Shown here: positions 8,520-15,853 of the stretch, in pieces | Layout of the letters: every line of letters starts with the position of its first letter | Numbering within the stretch: the first letter of the stretch is position 1 | Assembly: GCA_947625935.1 (NCBI GenBank) | Contig: CANQQE010000025.1 | Span: 1 to 52,884 of the forward strand | Length of the DNA: 52,884 bases | DNA from: an uncultured Muribaculaceae bacterium | GTDB lineage: Bacteria > Bacteroidota > Bacteroidia > Bacteroidales > Muribaculaceae | Direction of reading: 5' to 3' | Program-made: the position numbers and the translations under genes | Notes under the pieces: model-generated | Databases searched by the model: none | Seen by the model: only the letters and a program-made list of their open reading frames with translations | Told to the model about the DNA's origin: nothing

Positions 8520-8916
8520 TGATCTGTCGGAATTGGTTATAGTCATTGATGTAGTCGGCGGGGTCATACAACTCAGACGACAGTAACATAGCTACCGCAT
8601 TGGTAGAGAACTCTTTAAGATTGCGCCATACCATCGGGGGGAGGTACAGCCCCATGTCGGGACGGTTCAGGTGAAATGACGTAACTTCCTGACCATCATC
8701 TGTTTCCACAGTGAAACTACCTGACAGAGCGACTATCAGCTCAGATGAGGAGTAGAATGCGTGACCGTCGCGGTCCATGCCGGAGGGGACGTCGTAGATC
8801 CAATAGCATCGAGCGATGTTAAACGGCAGGTTATCAAGCGATTGAATAACTGACAGATTGCCTCTGGGGTCGGCTATTTTGGGTAGTTTAATTATCTGAG
8901 GTTTTGTCAATTCCAT
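8506..8916 (-). CDS. Second FdtA/QdtA-type cupin, one active-site histidine replaced
   Basis: This 136-residue protein is clearly paralogous to its downstream neighbour, sharing the order [33 protein letters not shown] and [17 protein letters not shown]. Where the neighbour has GGHSH (His60, His62), this copy has DGHAF: His52 is kept, but the second histidine is Phe54. In characterised FdtA/QdtA enzymes these histidines sit in the active site, so this copy may have a changed reaction, act as a binding partner, or be impaired. The start at 8916 overlaps the end of rmlA by 29 bp. It is translationally coupled in the operon, and its persistence argues for function. Confidence 0.8.
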   Translation of the reverse strand: MELTKPQIIKLPKIADPRGNLSVIQSLDNLPFNIARCYWIYDVPSGMDRDGHAFYSSSELIVALSGSFTVETDDGQEVTSFHLNRPDMGLYLPPMVWRNLKEFSTNAVAMLLSSELYDPADYINDYNQFRQINETR

Positions 8917-9787
8917 TTTCAGCAAGAGCATTAAGATACTGTCCGTATGCGTTAAAAAACGTTAATTTTGCTAAGTTTTTCAGGGAAGCAGCATTGATAA
9001 AACCGCGCCTAAATGCTATTTCTTCGAGCGAAGCGACGTAAAGTCCCTGACGTTTTTGTATGGCTTCGATGAAATTTGAGGCTTCCATCAGCGAATCGAC
9101 GGTGCCTGTGTCGAGCCATGCGAAGCCTCGGCCAAATTTTTTGACAGTCAGACGGCCTTGTCTCATGAAGCATTCGTTGACTGAAGTGATCTCCAGCTCC
9201 CCCCGCGGAGAGGGTTTAATCATCTTGGCGACCTGCACCACATCGTTGGGGTAGAAATAGAGCCCCACGACTGCCAGATTGGATTTAGGCTCGGCGGGTT
9301 TCTCCTCGATGGATATGGCGTGGCCTGTCTCGTCGAGCGCCACCACCCCGTATCGCCGGGGGTCGTTGACGGGATAGGCGAACACGGTGGCTTCGCGTCG
9401 CGCTGAAGCTATCTCGCAGGCATCGAGCAACATACCGGTGAAACCTTGTCCGTAGAATATGTTATCGCCAAGCACGAGGCAGACATCATCGCCGCCGATG
9501 AACTCCTCGCCGATCAGGAATGCCTGGGCAAGCCCCTCGGGGCGGGGCTGTTCGGCATAGCAGAACTTCACTCCCAACTCCGCCCCGTCGCCAAGCAGGC
9601 GTCGGAACATGGGTAGGTCGTCGGGCGTCGATATAATGAGAATATCGCGTATGCCGGCGAGCATAAGCACGGAGATGGGGTAATATATCATCGGTTTGTC
9701 GTAGACGGGGATGAGCTGCTTGGAAATGCCCTTTGTGACGGGGTATAGACGGGTTCCGGCACCGCCGGCAAGTACAATACCTTTCAT
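8888..9787 (-). CDS. rfbA: Glucose-1-phosphate thymidylyltransferase
   Basis: This is the first step of dTDP-sugar synthesis: dTTP plus glucose-1-phosphate gives dTDP-glucose. The 299-residue protein has the nucleotidyltransferase signature [16 protein letters not shown] near the N-terminus, then [15 protein letters not shown], and [13 protein letters not shown] with the catalytic Asp. The C-terminal half has the family's [19 protein letters not shown] and [18 protein letters not shown]. Length and motifs are complete. It lies 16 bp after rmlB and overlaps the first cupin gene. No rmlC or rmlD is nearby, so the product of rmlAB here is committed to an amino sugar rather than rhamnose, at least in this operon. 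Confidence 0.95.
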   Translation of the reverse strand: MKGIVLAGGAGTRLYPVTKGISKQLIPVYDKPMIYYPISVLMLAGIRDILIISTPDDLPMFRRLLGDGAELGVKFCYAEQPRPEGLAQAFLIGEEFIGGDDVCLVLGDNIFYGQGFTGMLLDACEIASARREATVFAYPVNDPRRYGVVALDETGHAISIEEKPAEPKSNLAVVGLYFYPNDVVQVAKMIKPSPRGELEITSVNECFMRQGRLTVKKFGRGFAWLDTGTVDSLMEASNFIEAIQKRQGLYVASLEEIAFRRGFINAASLKNLAKLTFFNAYGQYLNALAENGIDKTSDN

Positions 9788-9803
9788 AGTGGATTACAAT
9801 GTT

Positions 9804-10988
9804 TTAGCGGTTGGAATACATCTCGTCATAATATTTCTGATAGTCGCCTGACGCGACACTTTCAACCCACCGTGGATTGTCGAGATACCATTTCACGGTT
9901 AGCGCGAGCCCTCGGCTGAGGGGCGTTTCGGGATACCAACCAAGCTCGGTCGCAATCTTCGCCGGGTCAATAGCATAGCGCATATCGTGTCCGGGACGGT
10001 CGGCGACGAATGTTATCATCGAATAGTCGATGGGGCGGCCGGGGTCGGCGAACAGATCGAGGTAGGCGGGGTTCTCTTTGACGAGGTTGGCCACTGTATC
10101 AATAACGGTCTTCACGAGGTCGATGTTTCGTTCCTCGTTGAAGCCTCCGATGTTATAAATCTCACCTACCCTGCCGTTGCGCAACACCATGTCGATGGCT
10201 TTGGCATGATCGCGCACATAAAGCCAGTCGCGGACGTTGACACCCTCGCCATAGACGGGGAGGGGTTTGTTATCGAGTATGTTTTTGATAATCAGAGGTA
10301 TGAGCTTTTCGGGGAAATGATAGGGGCCATAGTTGTTGCTGCATCGGGTGATGTTGACCGGCAACCCGTAAGTGTCGTAATATGCGATAGTTATCATGTC
10401 GGCACCGGCTTTGGATGCCGAGTAGGGAGACCGCGGTGAGAGGGGGGTGGTCTCAACGAAGAAGCCTTTGCCGTAGCATTTGAGGTTGTCGCGCCCTTTC
10501 ACCACCTCAGAAAGCTCATCGGGGAGCGACAGTGGCCGAGGGGGGTCAAAGTCCTTTGACAGAGACCCATAGACCTCATCGGTGCTTATCTGTAGATATT
10601 TTTTTCCCGGTCGGTAACCACCCCCCGGCAAGGCCCACGAGCGACGGGCGCAATCGAGCAGGTTCTGTGTGCCTAAAATATTGGTTTCCAGAAATAAACG
10701 GGGGTTGCTTATGCTACGGTCAACATGGCTCTCAGCGGCGAAATTGACGACATAGTCGGGGTCGAACCGCTGAAAAATATCATCGACGACTGAGGTGTCG
10801 GCGATGTCGCCTTTGACAAATGTGACACGGGGGTCTTCAAGTTCCTTTTTTATCGTCAGAAGATTTCCGGCATAGGTCAAAGCGTCGAGAATAACCACCC
10901 GGGCAATATCGTCGTGCTTTGAGAGGATGTATTTAACAAAATTGGCGCCGATAAATCCGGCACCGCCGGTAACCAGATAATTTTTCAT
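9804..10988 (-). CDS. rfbB: dTDP-glucose 4,6-dehydratase
   Basis: This SDR-family enzyme converts dTDP-glucose to dTDP-4-keto-6-deoxyglucose. The NAD-binding GGAGFIGANFVKYIL is at the N-terminus. The catalytic STDEVYG loop and YSASKAGAD (Tyr/Lys pair) follow, then NNYGPYHFPEKLIPL and GEGVNVRDWLYVRDHAKAI. At 394 residues it is somewhat longer than the usual 340-360. The extra residues include an insertion between the TDEVYG and YSASK motifs (about residues 150-185) and a longer C-terminal part, as in other Bacteroidales copies. It is the promoter-proximal gene of the amino-sugar operon, and a palindrome overlaps its promoter. Confidence 0.95.
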   Translation of the reverse strand: MKNYLVTGGAGFIGANFVKYILSKHDDIARVVILDALTYAGNLLTIKKELEDPRVTFVKGDIADTSVVDDIFQRFDPDYVVNFAAESHVDRSISNPRLFLETNILGTQNLLDCARRSWALPGGGYRPGKKYLQISTDEVYGSLSKDFDPPRPLSLPDELSEVVKGRDNLKCYGKGFFVETTPLSPRSPYSASKAGADMITIAYYDTYGLPVNITRCSNNYGPYHFPEKLIPLIIKNILDNKPLPVYGEGVNVRDWLYVRDHAKAIDMVLRNGRVGEIYNIGGFNEERNIDLVKTVIDTVANLVKENPAYLDLFADPGRPIDYSMITFVADRPGHDMRYAIDPAKIATELGWYPETPLSRGLALTVKWYLDNPRWVESVASGDYQKYYDEMYSNR

Positions 10989-11014
10989 CGTGGAGTCACA
11001 GTTATAATTTCACC

Positions 11015-11047
11015 GCAAGTTACTACATTTTGCCAAAATGGCAAAAT
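11015..11047 (-). promoter_or_regulatory. Promoter and palindromic operator candidate of the amino-sugar operon
   Basis: On the minus strand a -33 TTTG (11042-11045) and a -7-like TAACTTGC (11015-11022) are separated by 19 bp, which is good spacing for this phylum. A 9-bp perfect inverted repeat (ATTTTGCCA at 11027-11035, TGGCAAAAT at 11039-11047, 3-bp centre) covers the -33 element and spacer. That position suits a repressor site. The predicted leader is about 20 nt. Confidence 0.5.
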
Positions 11048-11093
11048 AATCAATGCAGAGAGGGGTGACGCGGAACTTCGGGGAGGGAAGGGG

Positions 11094-11134
11094 AAAAAAG
11101 AAATGGCGATGCCGCGGAATCGGTATCGCCATTT
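11094..11134 (-). terminator. Terminator of the first porin-like gene
   Basis: A 10-bp perfect stem (AAATGGCGAT at 11101-11110 with ATCGCCATTT at 11125-11134) is followed on the minus strand by a U-tract (the As at 11094-11099). It is homologous in core sequence (ATGGCGA/TCGCCAT) to the terminator of the paralogous gene at 12037-12076. Confidence 0.9.
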
Positions 11135-11156
11135 ATGGTGAACAGGTTGCCGGGGA

Positions 11157-11849
11157 TTAGAAATTGTAGCCCACGGAAACCGAGAAGTTGCTGTTTTTGC
11201 CACCCGTGTGGTTCACAACCTTTGTCAGGCCGAAATCATATTCCAATCCGATGAATATTTTGTTCCAGACCACGCCGGTGCCTACACCGAGGCCCATGTC
11301 GAAACGTTTGCCGCCGAAACCGTCTTTGCCAAGGTGGGTCTCTCCCGTGGCGGGATCAGATTCCAAGCCGCCGCCAAAGAAATCAAAATCATCTTTCTCT
11401 GAGCCCATCTCGGCTTTTAATTTACCTCCGACACCAACGGCGAAGTAGGGGCCGAAGTTGAGCTGCCATTGCAAATTGTCGGTGAAGTTATAGCGGTAGG
11501 AGGCCATAACGGGGATTTTGATATACATGGGTGTGGCGGTGTATTTCAAGCCGTTTCCCGAGTACTTCGCACCCTGCATGGAGAACAGCACGCCTGAGTT
11601 GATGTAGAATGAGCGCATCAATGCGAAATCGACCGAGACACCGCCGACGAAACCGCAACGCGACTCATCGAGTATGTCGCCGAGGTCGCCGGTGAAGCCT
11701 GAGACGTTAAGACCGGCTCGCACGCCGAAATTCACAAGTTTCTCAGGTTTAGAGCTGTCGAAGAATGTGGCTTCTGAATCGGACGCGCGTTGCGCCGACA
11801 TTGACAGCACGCAGGCCGCACAGGCAAGTGGGAGTAAAATTTTTTTCAT
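11157..11849 (-). CDS. Porin-family outer-membrane beta-barrel (PorT-like), copy 1
   Basis: This is a 230-residue protein with signal peptide MKKILLPLACAACVLSMSA, cleaved before QRASDSE. It then has alternating beta strands (FGVRAGLNVSGF, YIKIPVMASYRYNF, LNFGPYFAVGVGG, FDMGLGVGTGVVW) and a C-terminal VSVGYNF ending in Phe. This is the outer-membrane beta-barrel/PorT-like family. The start at 11849 is set by the signal peptide; the longer reading adds 31 implausible residues. It is closely related to the gene at 12114-12779. A distinctive insertion (KDDFDFFGGGLESDPATGE) likely forms an acidic surface loop. The exact role is unknown. Confidence 0.85.
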   Translation of the reverse strand: MKKILLPLACAACVLSMSAQRASDSEATFFDSSKPEKLVNFGVRAGLNVSGFTGDLGDILDESRCGFVGGVSVDFALMRSFYINSGVLFSMQGAKYSGNGLKYTATPMYIKIPVMASYRYNFTDNLQWQLNFGPYFAVGVGGKLKAEMGSEKDDFDFFGGGLESDPATGETHLGKDGFGGKRFDMGLGVGTGVVWNKIFIGLEYDFGLTKVVNHTGGKNSNFSVSVGYNF

Positions 11850-11893
11850 TGTTAAATGTGTATTATATATGTATGCGTTAATGTGATATGTGG

Positions 11894-11901
11894 CAAATTT
11901 A
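11894..11901 (-). promoter_or_regulatory. Probable -7 promoter of porin-like copy 1
   Basis: The minus strand reads TAAATTTG, matching TAnnTTTG, about 45 bp upstream of the chosen start codon. Because this promoter lies inside the longer upstream reading, it supports the start at 11849. No clear -33 element is seen. Confidence 0.5.
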
Positions 11902-11960
11902 TACAATTTAACCCATTGGGTGCCGAGATTCATTGTTAACAAACGATAAAATCCAATAGG

Positions 11961-11973
11961 GGGCTGGCCCTAC
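11961..11973 (-). repeat. Possible short or degenerate GTAG-REP
   Basis: The minus strand reads GTAGGGCCAGCCC. This matches the outer half of the neighbouring REP (GTAGGGCnnGCCC) but lacks its second half. It lies 26 bp from a full copy, in the same orientation. Confidence 0.35.
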
Positions 11974-11998
11974 AGGCAACGAGTCCGCGATAAACGGC

Positions 11999-12022
11999 GG
12001 CTTGCCCATGGGCAAGCCCTAC
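11999..12022 (-). repeat. GTAG-REP palindrome, copy A
   Basis: A perfect 20-bp palindrome (GGCTTGCCCATGGGCAAGCC, 11999-12018) is flanked by CTAC. On the minus strand this is GTAG immediately 5' of a palindrome, the architecture of REP elements mobilised by RAYT (TnpA-REP) transposases. The same 24-mer occurs twice at 48156-48252. Confidence 0.7.
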
Positions 12023-12036
12023 CCTGGAGGGGATGG

Positions 12037-12076
12037 AAAAAGATATGGCGACCCCGCCAAGCGGAATCGCCATATC
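12037..12076 (-). terminator. Terminator of the second porin-like gene
   Basis: A 10-bp stem (GATATGGCGA at 12042-12051 with TCGCCATATC at 12067-12076) is followed on the minus strand by a U-tract (As at 12037-12041). Its core matches the terminator at 11101-11134, so gene and terminator appear to have been duplicated together. Confidence 0.9.
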
Positions 12077-12113
12077 GTTAAATTATATGGTTGTTTGAAA
12101 CGTCTAACAGAGA

Positions 12114-12779
12114 TTAGAAGTTGTAACCAACTGACACTGAGAATGCGCTGTTTTTACCCTTCATTTCTCTTTCTTTTGCATCTTTAACCACATTAGTCAA
12201 ACCGAAGTCATATTGGATGCCGAAGAAAATCTTGTTCCAGATGATGCCGGTACCTACACCGAGACCCATGTCGAAACGCTGGCCGCCAAATTGGTCGTCA
12301 TCATCGCCGAAGAAATCAGCCTTCACTTCCTCTCCTTCATATTCAGCTTTAGCTTTACCACCTACGCCGAATGCGAAGTAGGGACCGAAGTTGAGCTGCC
12401 ACTGAAGATTCTCGTTGAAGTTGTAGCGATAAGATGCCATTACGGGAATCTTGATATACATGGGGCTGTAGTTTAACTCGTAACCATCTTCATCATATTT
12501 GGCACCGTTCATCGAGAAGAACACACCAGAGTTGATGTAGAAAGACTCCATCAGAGCGAAGTCAGCAGACAGACCGCCGACGAAACCGCACTTAGAATCC
12601 ATATCTTCGCCGAGGTCACCGGTGAAGCTGGCCACGTTGAGACCTGCGCGAACACCGAGGTGAACGAGTTTTTCGGGTTTAGAGCTGTCCCAGAAAGTTG
12701 ACTCTGAATCAGATGCGCGTTGTGCTGACATCGAGAATACGCTGGCCACGCAGGCGAGCGAAAGTAAAATCTTTTTCAT
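12114..12779 (-). CDS. Porin-family outer-membrane beta-barrel (PorT-like), copy 2
   Basis: This is a 221-residue paralogue of the preceding barrel. It has the same signal peptide pattern (MKKILLSLACVASVFSMSA), the same QRASDSE mature start, nearly identical YIKIPVMASYRYNF and LNFGPYFA strands, and the same VSVGYNF end. The loops differ: here an acidic EGEEVKADFFGDDDDQFGG replaces the insertion of copy 1, and VKDAKEREMKGKNS replaces VNHTGGKNS. Conserved strands with diverged loops suggest surface diversification after tandem duplication. It lies 51 bp downstream of the propeller gene and may be co-transcribed with it. The ligand is unknown. Confidence 0.85.
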   Translation of the reverse strand: MKKILLSLACVASVFSMSAQRASDSESTFWDSSKPEKLVHLGVRAGLNVASFTGDLGEDMDSKCGFVGGLSADFALMESFYINSGVFFSMNGAKYDEDGYELNYSPMYIKIPVMASYRYNFNENLQWQLNFGPYFAFGVGGKAKAEYEGEEVKADFFGDDDDQFGGQRFDMGLGVGTGIIWNKIFFGIQYDFGLTNVVKDAKEREMKGKNSAFSVSVGYNF

Positions 12780-12830
12780 TGCTTAAAAGGTTTATTGGTT
12801 AATAAAAAAGAGAATTATTTTTTTAGATTA

Positions 12831-13841
12831 TTACATATTGAAGTCCATCTTCCACACATTGTATACCTTGCCGGCGGTGCCGCGCTCAGAAAGGAAGTAG
12901 ATTGCCTTTCCGTCAGGCGCCCAGATAGCCGAGAGGTCGTTACCGGGGTGGTAGGTCAACTGTGTGAGCTGTGTGCCATCGGTGCGCACCGCGAATATAT
13001 CGGTGTTGATGCGCTTGTTTTTCTCGGCCTGTGTGGTGCCGGTAACCAAGAGCCATTTGCCGTCGGGCGACAACTGGGGTGTGGTGAAGCTACGTCCTGG
13101 CAATCCGAGAATCAGCTCCTCGACGCCTGTGCTGAGGTTGAGTCGCCAAATCTCGCTCTCTTTTTTGTCGGTGAAACGTGCGCAGTAAATCACATCTTTG
13201 TCGCGCGGGTCGAGCACGGGCGACATACCGCGGGAATAGTTTGAAAAAAGGTTGTTCTTGCGGTCCCAGCTCCAAAGCGAGTAGGAGTTGAAGCCCTCGC
13301 CGCGGTGGAAGAAGATGGTGTTGTTGTCTTTTGAAATCTGTCCGGCGTAGTCGTTGTCGGTGCCGTTTGACACCTGCCGAACAACGTTGCCCTGCACGGC
13401 GTCAACGAGATAGATGCCGTAGTGACCGCTGCGCCACTCGGTGAAGCAGATGGTGGATCCATCGGGACTGAGGGTGAAGTCGCGGACATTGGTGCGGAAT
13501 GTGCGCTGCACGCTCGCGCCACCTTTTTTGGCATCCTTTACCATGACATTGGTCGTCTGGTTCTTATCGTTGATATAAGCGATTTTTTTACCGTCGGGGG
13601 TCACGGCGATTTGCGGGTTAACCCACCAGTCAATCATCGTTTTTTTGCCATTGCCGAAGAACGATGTGCCTTTTTTAAGAACGAAATCGGTGCTGACAGC
13701 GTCGGCATCCTCGGTGATGCGCTCAAATTTGACACCGCCCTCCTCGGGAACCGAGACGATAGTATAATCAACTTTGGGTTTGGCAGCACTTGCAGACAGG
13801 ACGATTGCCGCGGCCGCCGCTATTGTGAAGATTTTTTTCAT
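12831..13841 (-). CDS. TolB-like PD40 beta-propeller, periplasmic
   Basis: This is a 336-residue protein with signal peptide MKKIFTIAAAAAIVLSASA. Repeated PD40/WD40-like blades follow: AVTPDGKKIAYIND, TLSPDGSTICFTEW, QISKDNNTIFFHRG, PVLDPRDKDVIYCARF, QLSPDGKWLLVTG and WAPDGKAIYFLSE. This resembles the propeller domain of TolB and other periplasmic interaction scaffolds. The TolB N-terminal domain and Tol-Pal genes are absent here, so it should not be named tolB. It is the first gene before the two barrels on the same strand, which may point to a periplasmic partner for outer-membrane proteins. It has a well-formed promoter about 85 bp upstream. Confidence 0.8.
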   Translation of the reverse strand: MKKIFTIAAAAAIVLSASAAKPKVDYTIVSVPEEGGVKFERITEDADAVSTDFVLKKGTSFFGNGKKTMIDWWVNPQIAVTPDGKKIAYINDKNQTTNVMVKDAKKGGASVQRTFRTNVRDFTLSPDGSTICFTEWRSGHYGIYLVDAVQGNVVRQVSNGTDNDYAGQISKDNNTIFFHRGEGFNSYSLWSWDRKNNLFSNYSRGMSPVLDPRDKDVIYCARFTDKKESEIWRLNLSTGVEELILGLPGRSFTTPQLSPDGKWLLVTGTTQAEKNKRINTDIFAVRTDGTQLTQLTYHPGNDLSAIWAPDGKAIYFLSERGTAGKVYNVWKMDFNM

Positions 13842-13925
13842 AATCTGTTGACTTCGTGTATATTACTATATTCTTTAAGGATAATTCAAGGTTATTGACA
13901 CCAGTTTTACGGCATCAGAACATTG

Positions 13926-13957
13926 CAAAGGTATGTGAAACGATGGAAATAAACAAA
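13926..13957 (-). promoter_or_regulatory. Promoter of the propeller gene
   Basis: On the minus strand a -33 TTTG (13954-13957) and a -7 TACCTTTG (13926-13933) lie 20 bp apart, an excellent match to the Bacteroidota consensus. The -33 element sits inside the U-tract side of the aroB terminator. The predicted leader is about 75-80 nt. Confidence 0.8.
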
Positions 13958-13994
13958 AAAATTGGCGTTAAATTTGCAATTAACACCAATTTTT
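13955..13994 (-). terminator. Terminator of the aroB operon
   Basis: An 11-bp stem with one mismatch (ATTGGCGTTAA at 13961-13971 with TTAACACCAAT at 13980-13990) is flanked by A6 and T5, so it can act in either direction. On the minus strand it ends the aroB transcript just before the next gene's promoter. Confidence 0.8.
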
Positions 13995-14023
13995 GTTTAT
14001 TCTATCCGTTACATCGCCTGCGG

Positions 14024-15091
14024 TCACAGGTGCATCAGGTCGCGGTATATGTCGAGAGCGGCCTTGATTTGCTCACTGTCGGCGGTGCAGTCGATTTTCA
14101 CGTCGCCCACATCCTTGAGCAGGGTGAAGTTTATCTCCCCCGCCCTGACATTTTTCTTATCATGGCCCATGAAACGCAACAGTTCGTCGTAGTCGGAGCA
14201 ATCGATTTCAAACGCTCCGTAGTTGTCATAGACATATGCCGCGAACCGCTGCAGCTCGTCGCTCGGAAATCCAAGCTGCATATGCGACAGTATCAGCTCC
14301 ACCACAAGCCCCCACGCCACGGCGTAGCCATGAGGGATGGGCGATTTTCGCTTCATGGCCAGCGACTCGAAGGCGTGGCCTATGGTGTGGCCAAGGTTCA
14401 GGGCGCGGCGTATGCCGTGCTCCGTGGGGTCCTGACTGACTATGTCGTTTTTGACCTTGACACTTTCCTCAAGCAACCGCAACAGATGGTCGGGGTCGGA
14501 CTGAGCGATGCGATAGGCGAGCAGATCCCGGTAGATGCGTTTGTCGGCTATCAGACCGTGTTTCAGCATCTCGGCATATCCCGAAAGCAGCTCCTGCTGG
14601 GGCAGCGTGTTGAAAAATGTGGTCGATATGATGACGGCGTCGGCTTCACTGAACGCCCCCACCTCGTTTTTATATCCGTTGAAGTTGATGCCCGTCTTCC
14701 CGCCGACCGACGCATCGACCGCACCGAGAAGTGTGGTGGGTATATTCAGGCAGCGTATGCCTCTTTTGAACGTGGCTGCGGCAAACGCCCCCATATCGGT
14801 CACGACGCCCCCACCCACATTAATTATAAGGGCATGGCGCGTCCCTCCGCGGTCGCCAAGCTGACGCCAAATCGAGGCGAGCGCCTCAAGGTCTTTGTTG
14901 ACATCGCCGGCTTTCACCGTAATGACCTCGGCATCGGCAACGGTCTTTGACATCGCCTGCAGGCGGGGAAGCACAAATGACGCCGTGTTGACATCAACAA
15001 GCACAAACAGTTTCGAGGGATTCATCGCCACGACAAGCCGGTCGATGGTCTCGGCTACATGATTGGTGAAAATAAGATCTTGTCGTTCCAT
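14024..15091 (-). CDS. aroB: 3-dehydroquinate synthase
   Basis: This is step two of the shikimate pathway, converting DAHP to 3-dehydroquinate with NAD and a divalent metal. The 355-residue protein has the family's INVGGGVVTDMGAFAA, NIPTTLLGAVDASVGGKTGIN and SGYAEMLKHGLI motifs. LNLGHTIGHAFE supplies the metal-binding histidines. The C-terminal segment (FMGHDKKNVRAGEINFTLL) matches the family's conserved HDKK...R...LL. It is cytoplasmic. It is the last gene of a minus-strand operon with HAD, AsmA-like and DUF5715-like genes, 12 bp after the HAD gene. Confidence 0.95.
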   Translation of the reverse strand: MERQDLIFTNHVAETIDRLVVAMNPSKLFVLVDVNTASFVLPRLQAMSKTVADAEVITVKAGDVNKDLEALASIWRQLGDRGGTRHALIINVGGGVVTDMGAFAAATFKRGIRCLNIPTTLLGAVDASVGGKTGINFNGYKNEVGAFSEADAVIISTTFFNTLPQQELLSGYAEMLKHGLIADKRIYRDLLAYRIAQSDPDHLLRLLEESVKVKNDIVSQDPTEHGIRRALNLGHTIGHAFESLAMKRKSPIPHGYAVAWGLVVELILSHMQLGFPSDELQRFAAYVYDNYGAFEIDCSDYDELLRFMGHDKKNVRAGEINFTLLKDVGDVKIDCTADSEQIKAALDIYRDLMHL

Positions 15092-15103
15092 AAAATCAAT
15101 CGG

Positions 15104-15853
15104 TTAAAACGCGTTAAACAATCGCGGCAACGCTGCCGCACACTCCGTCATCGACGGGAAAACCAAGTCGGCTCCGGCTTCTACAAGAGCCTGGCGCGGC
15201 ACGGGCCCCGTGGTGACCCCTATGGTGAAAGCCCCCGAGGCAGCTCCCGCCTCGACTCCCAACGGAGCGTTCTCAAGCACTATGGCCTGCCAAGGCTCTA
15301 CGCCGGCGAGCGACATCGCTTTGAGGTATGGCTCGGGATGGGGTTTTCCCCGGGTCACATCGCGCGCCGTGATCATATCCCCGGGGTTGAAAGCTCCGGG
15401 AAAATCCTCGGCGAGCCGACCTATCAGCGAGCTTTGCCCGGAGCCGGTGACCAGCACCCGACGCACGCCCTCCGAGGCCAGAAAATCCAACATTTCAGCC
15501 GCCCCCGGCATTGGATTGACCGCAGGCAGCTCTGTAAAGTAAACAGTCTTGCGGTGATAAAGTTCACCCACCTCCCCGGCTGTGGCATCACGATCGAAGG
15601 CCCGCCGGAAAAGCAGATTAATGGTCGCCGCGCCGGTCATCCCCTCATAAAGGAAGAACTCATCGCGGGTGGTGGCCACCCCCAGCTCGGTCATCATACG
15701 GTGCCACGCATCGGCGTGGTTGCCCATGGAATCATAGAGAGTCCCGTCCATGTCGATCAACGCCGCCCGGGGAGCGACGCGGCTGAACCCCGCGCGCCGC
15801 TGGTAACGGCTGATAGCCGCCGTAATCATATCATCGTCTTTTAGCATTGTCAT
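15104..15853 (-). CDS. HAD-superfamily hydrolase (phosphoglucomutase/phosphatase-like)
   Basis: This is a 249-residue haloacid dehalogenase-like enzyme of the beta-phosphoglucomutase/GPH branch. The nucleophile loop is LIDMDGTLYDSMG. The cap holds AWHRMMTELGV, motif II is VLVTGSGQSSL, the motif III lysine is in TRGKPHPEPYL, and motif IV is VLENAPLGVEAGAASG. The acidic motif IV reads EN rather than ED, so one Mg ligand is altered. The substrate is probably a small sugar phosphate but cannot be named. Its ATG overlaps the AsmA-like stop as ATGA, so the two are translationally coupled, and aroB follows after 12 bp. Confidence 0.8.
   Translation of the reverse strand: MTMLKDDDMITAAISRYQRRAGFSRVAPRAALIDMDGTLYDSMGNHADAWHRMMTELGVATTRDEFFLYEGMTGAATINLLFRRAFDRDATAGEVGELYHRKTVYFTELPAVNPMPGAAEMLDFLASEGVRRVLVTGSGQSSLIGRLAEDFPGAFNPGDMITARDVTRGKPHPEPYLKAMSLAGVEPWQAIVLENAPLGVEAGAASGAFTIGVTTGPVPRQALVEAGADLVFPSMTECAAALPRLFNAF

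Noticed and set aside
10985-11203. 72-codon minus-strand frame between rmlB and the barrel gene
   Set aside because: It runs through the barrel gene's terminator hairpin and over the rmlB promoter palindrome, and has no protein-like pattern.
12831-13841. Naming the propeller protein tolB
   Set aside because: It lacks the TolB N-terminal domain and has no tolQRA or pal neighbours; only the PD40 blades are shared.
13856-14950. Plus-strand reading frame of 364 codons
   Set aside because: It mirrors aroB, which is certain from its motifs; the frame also crosses the aroB terminator and the propeller promoter.
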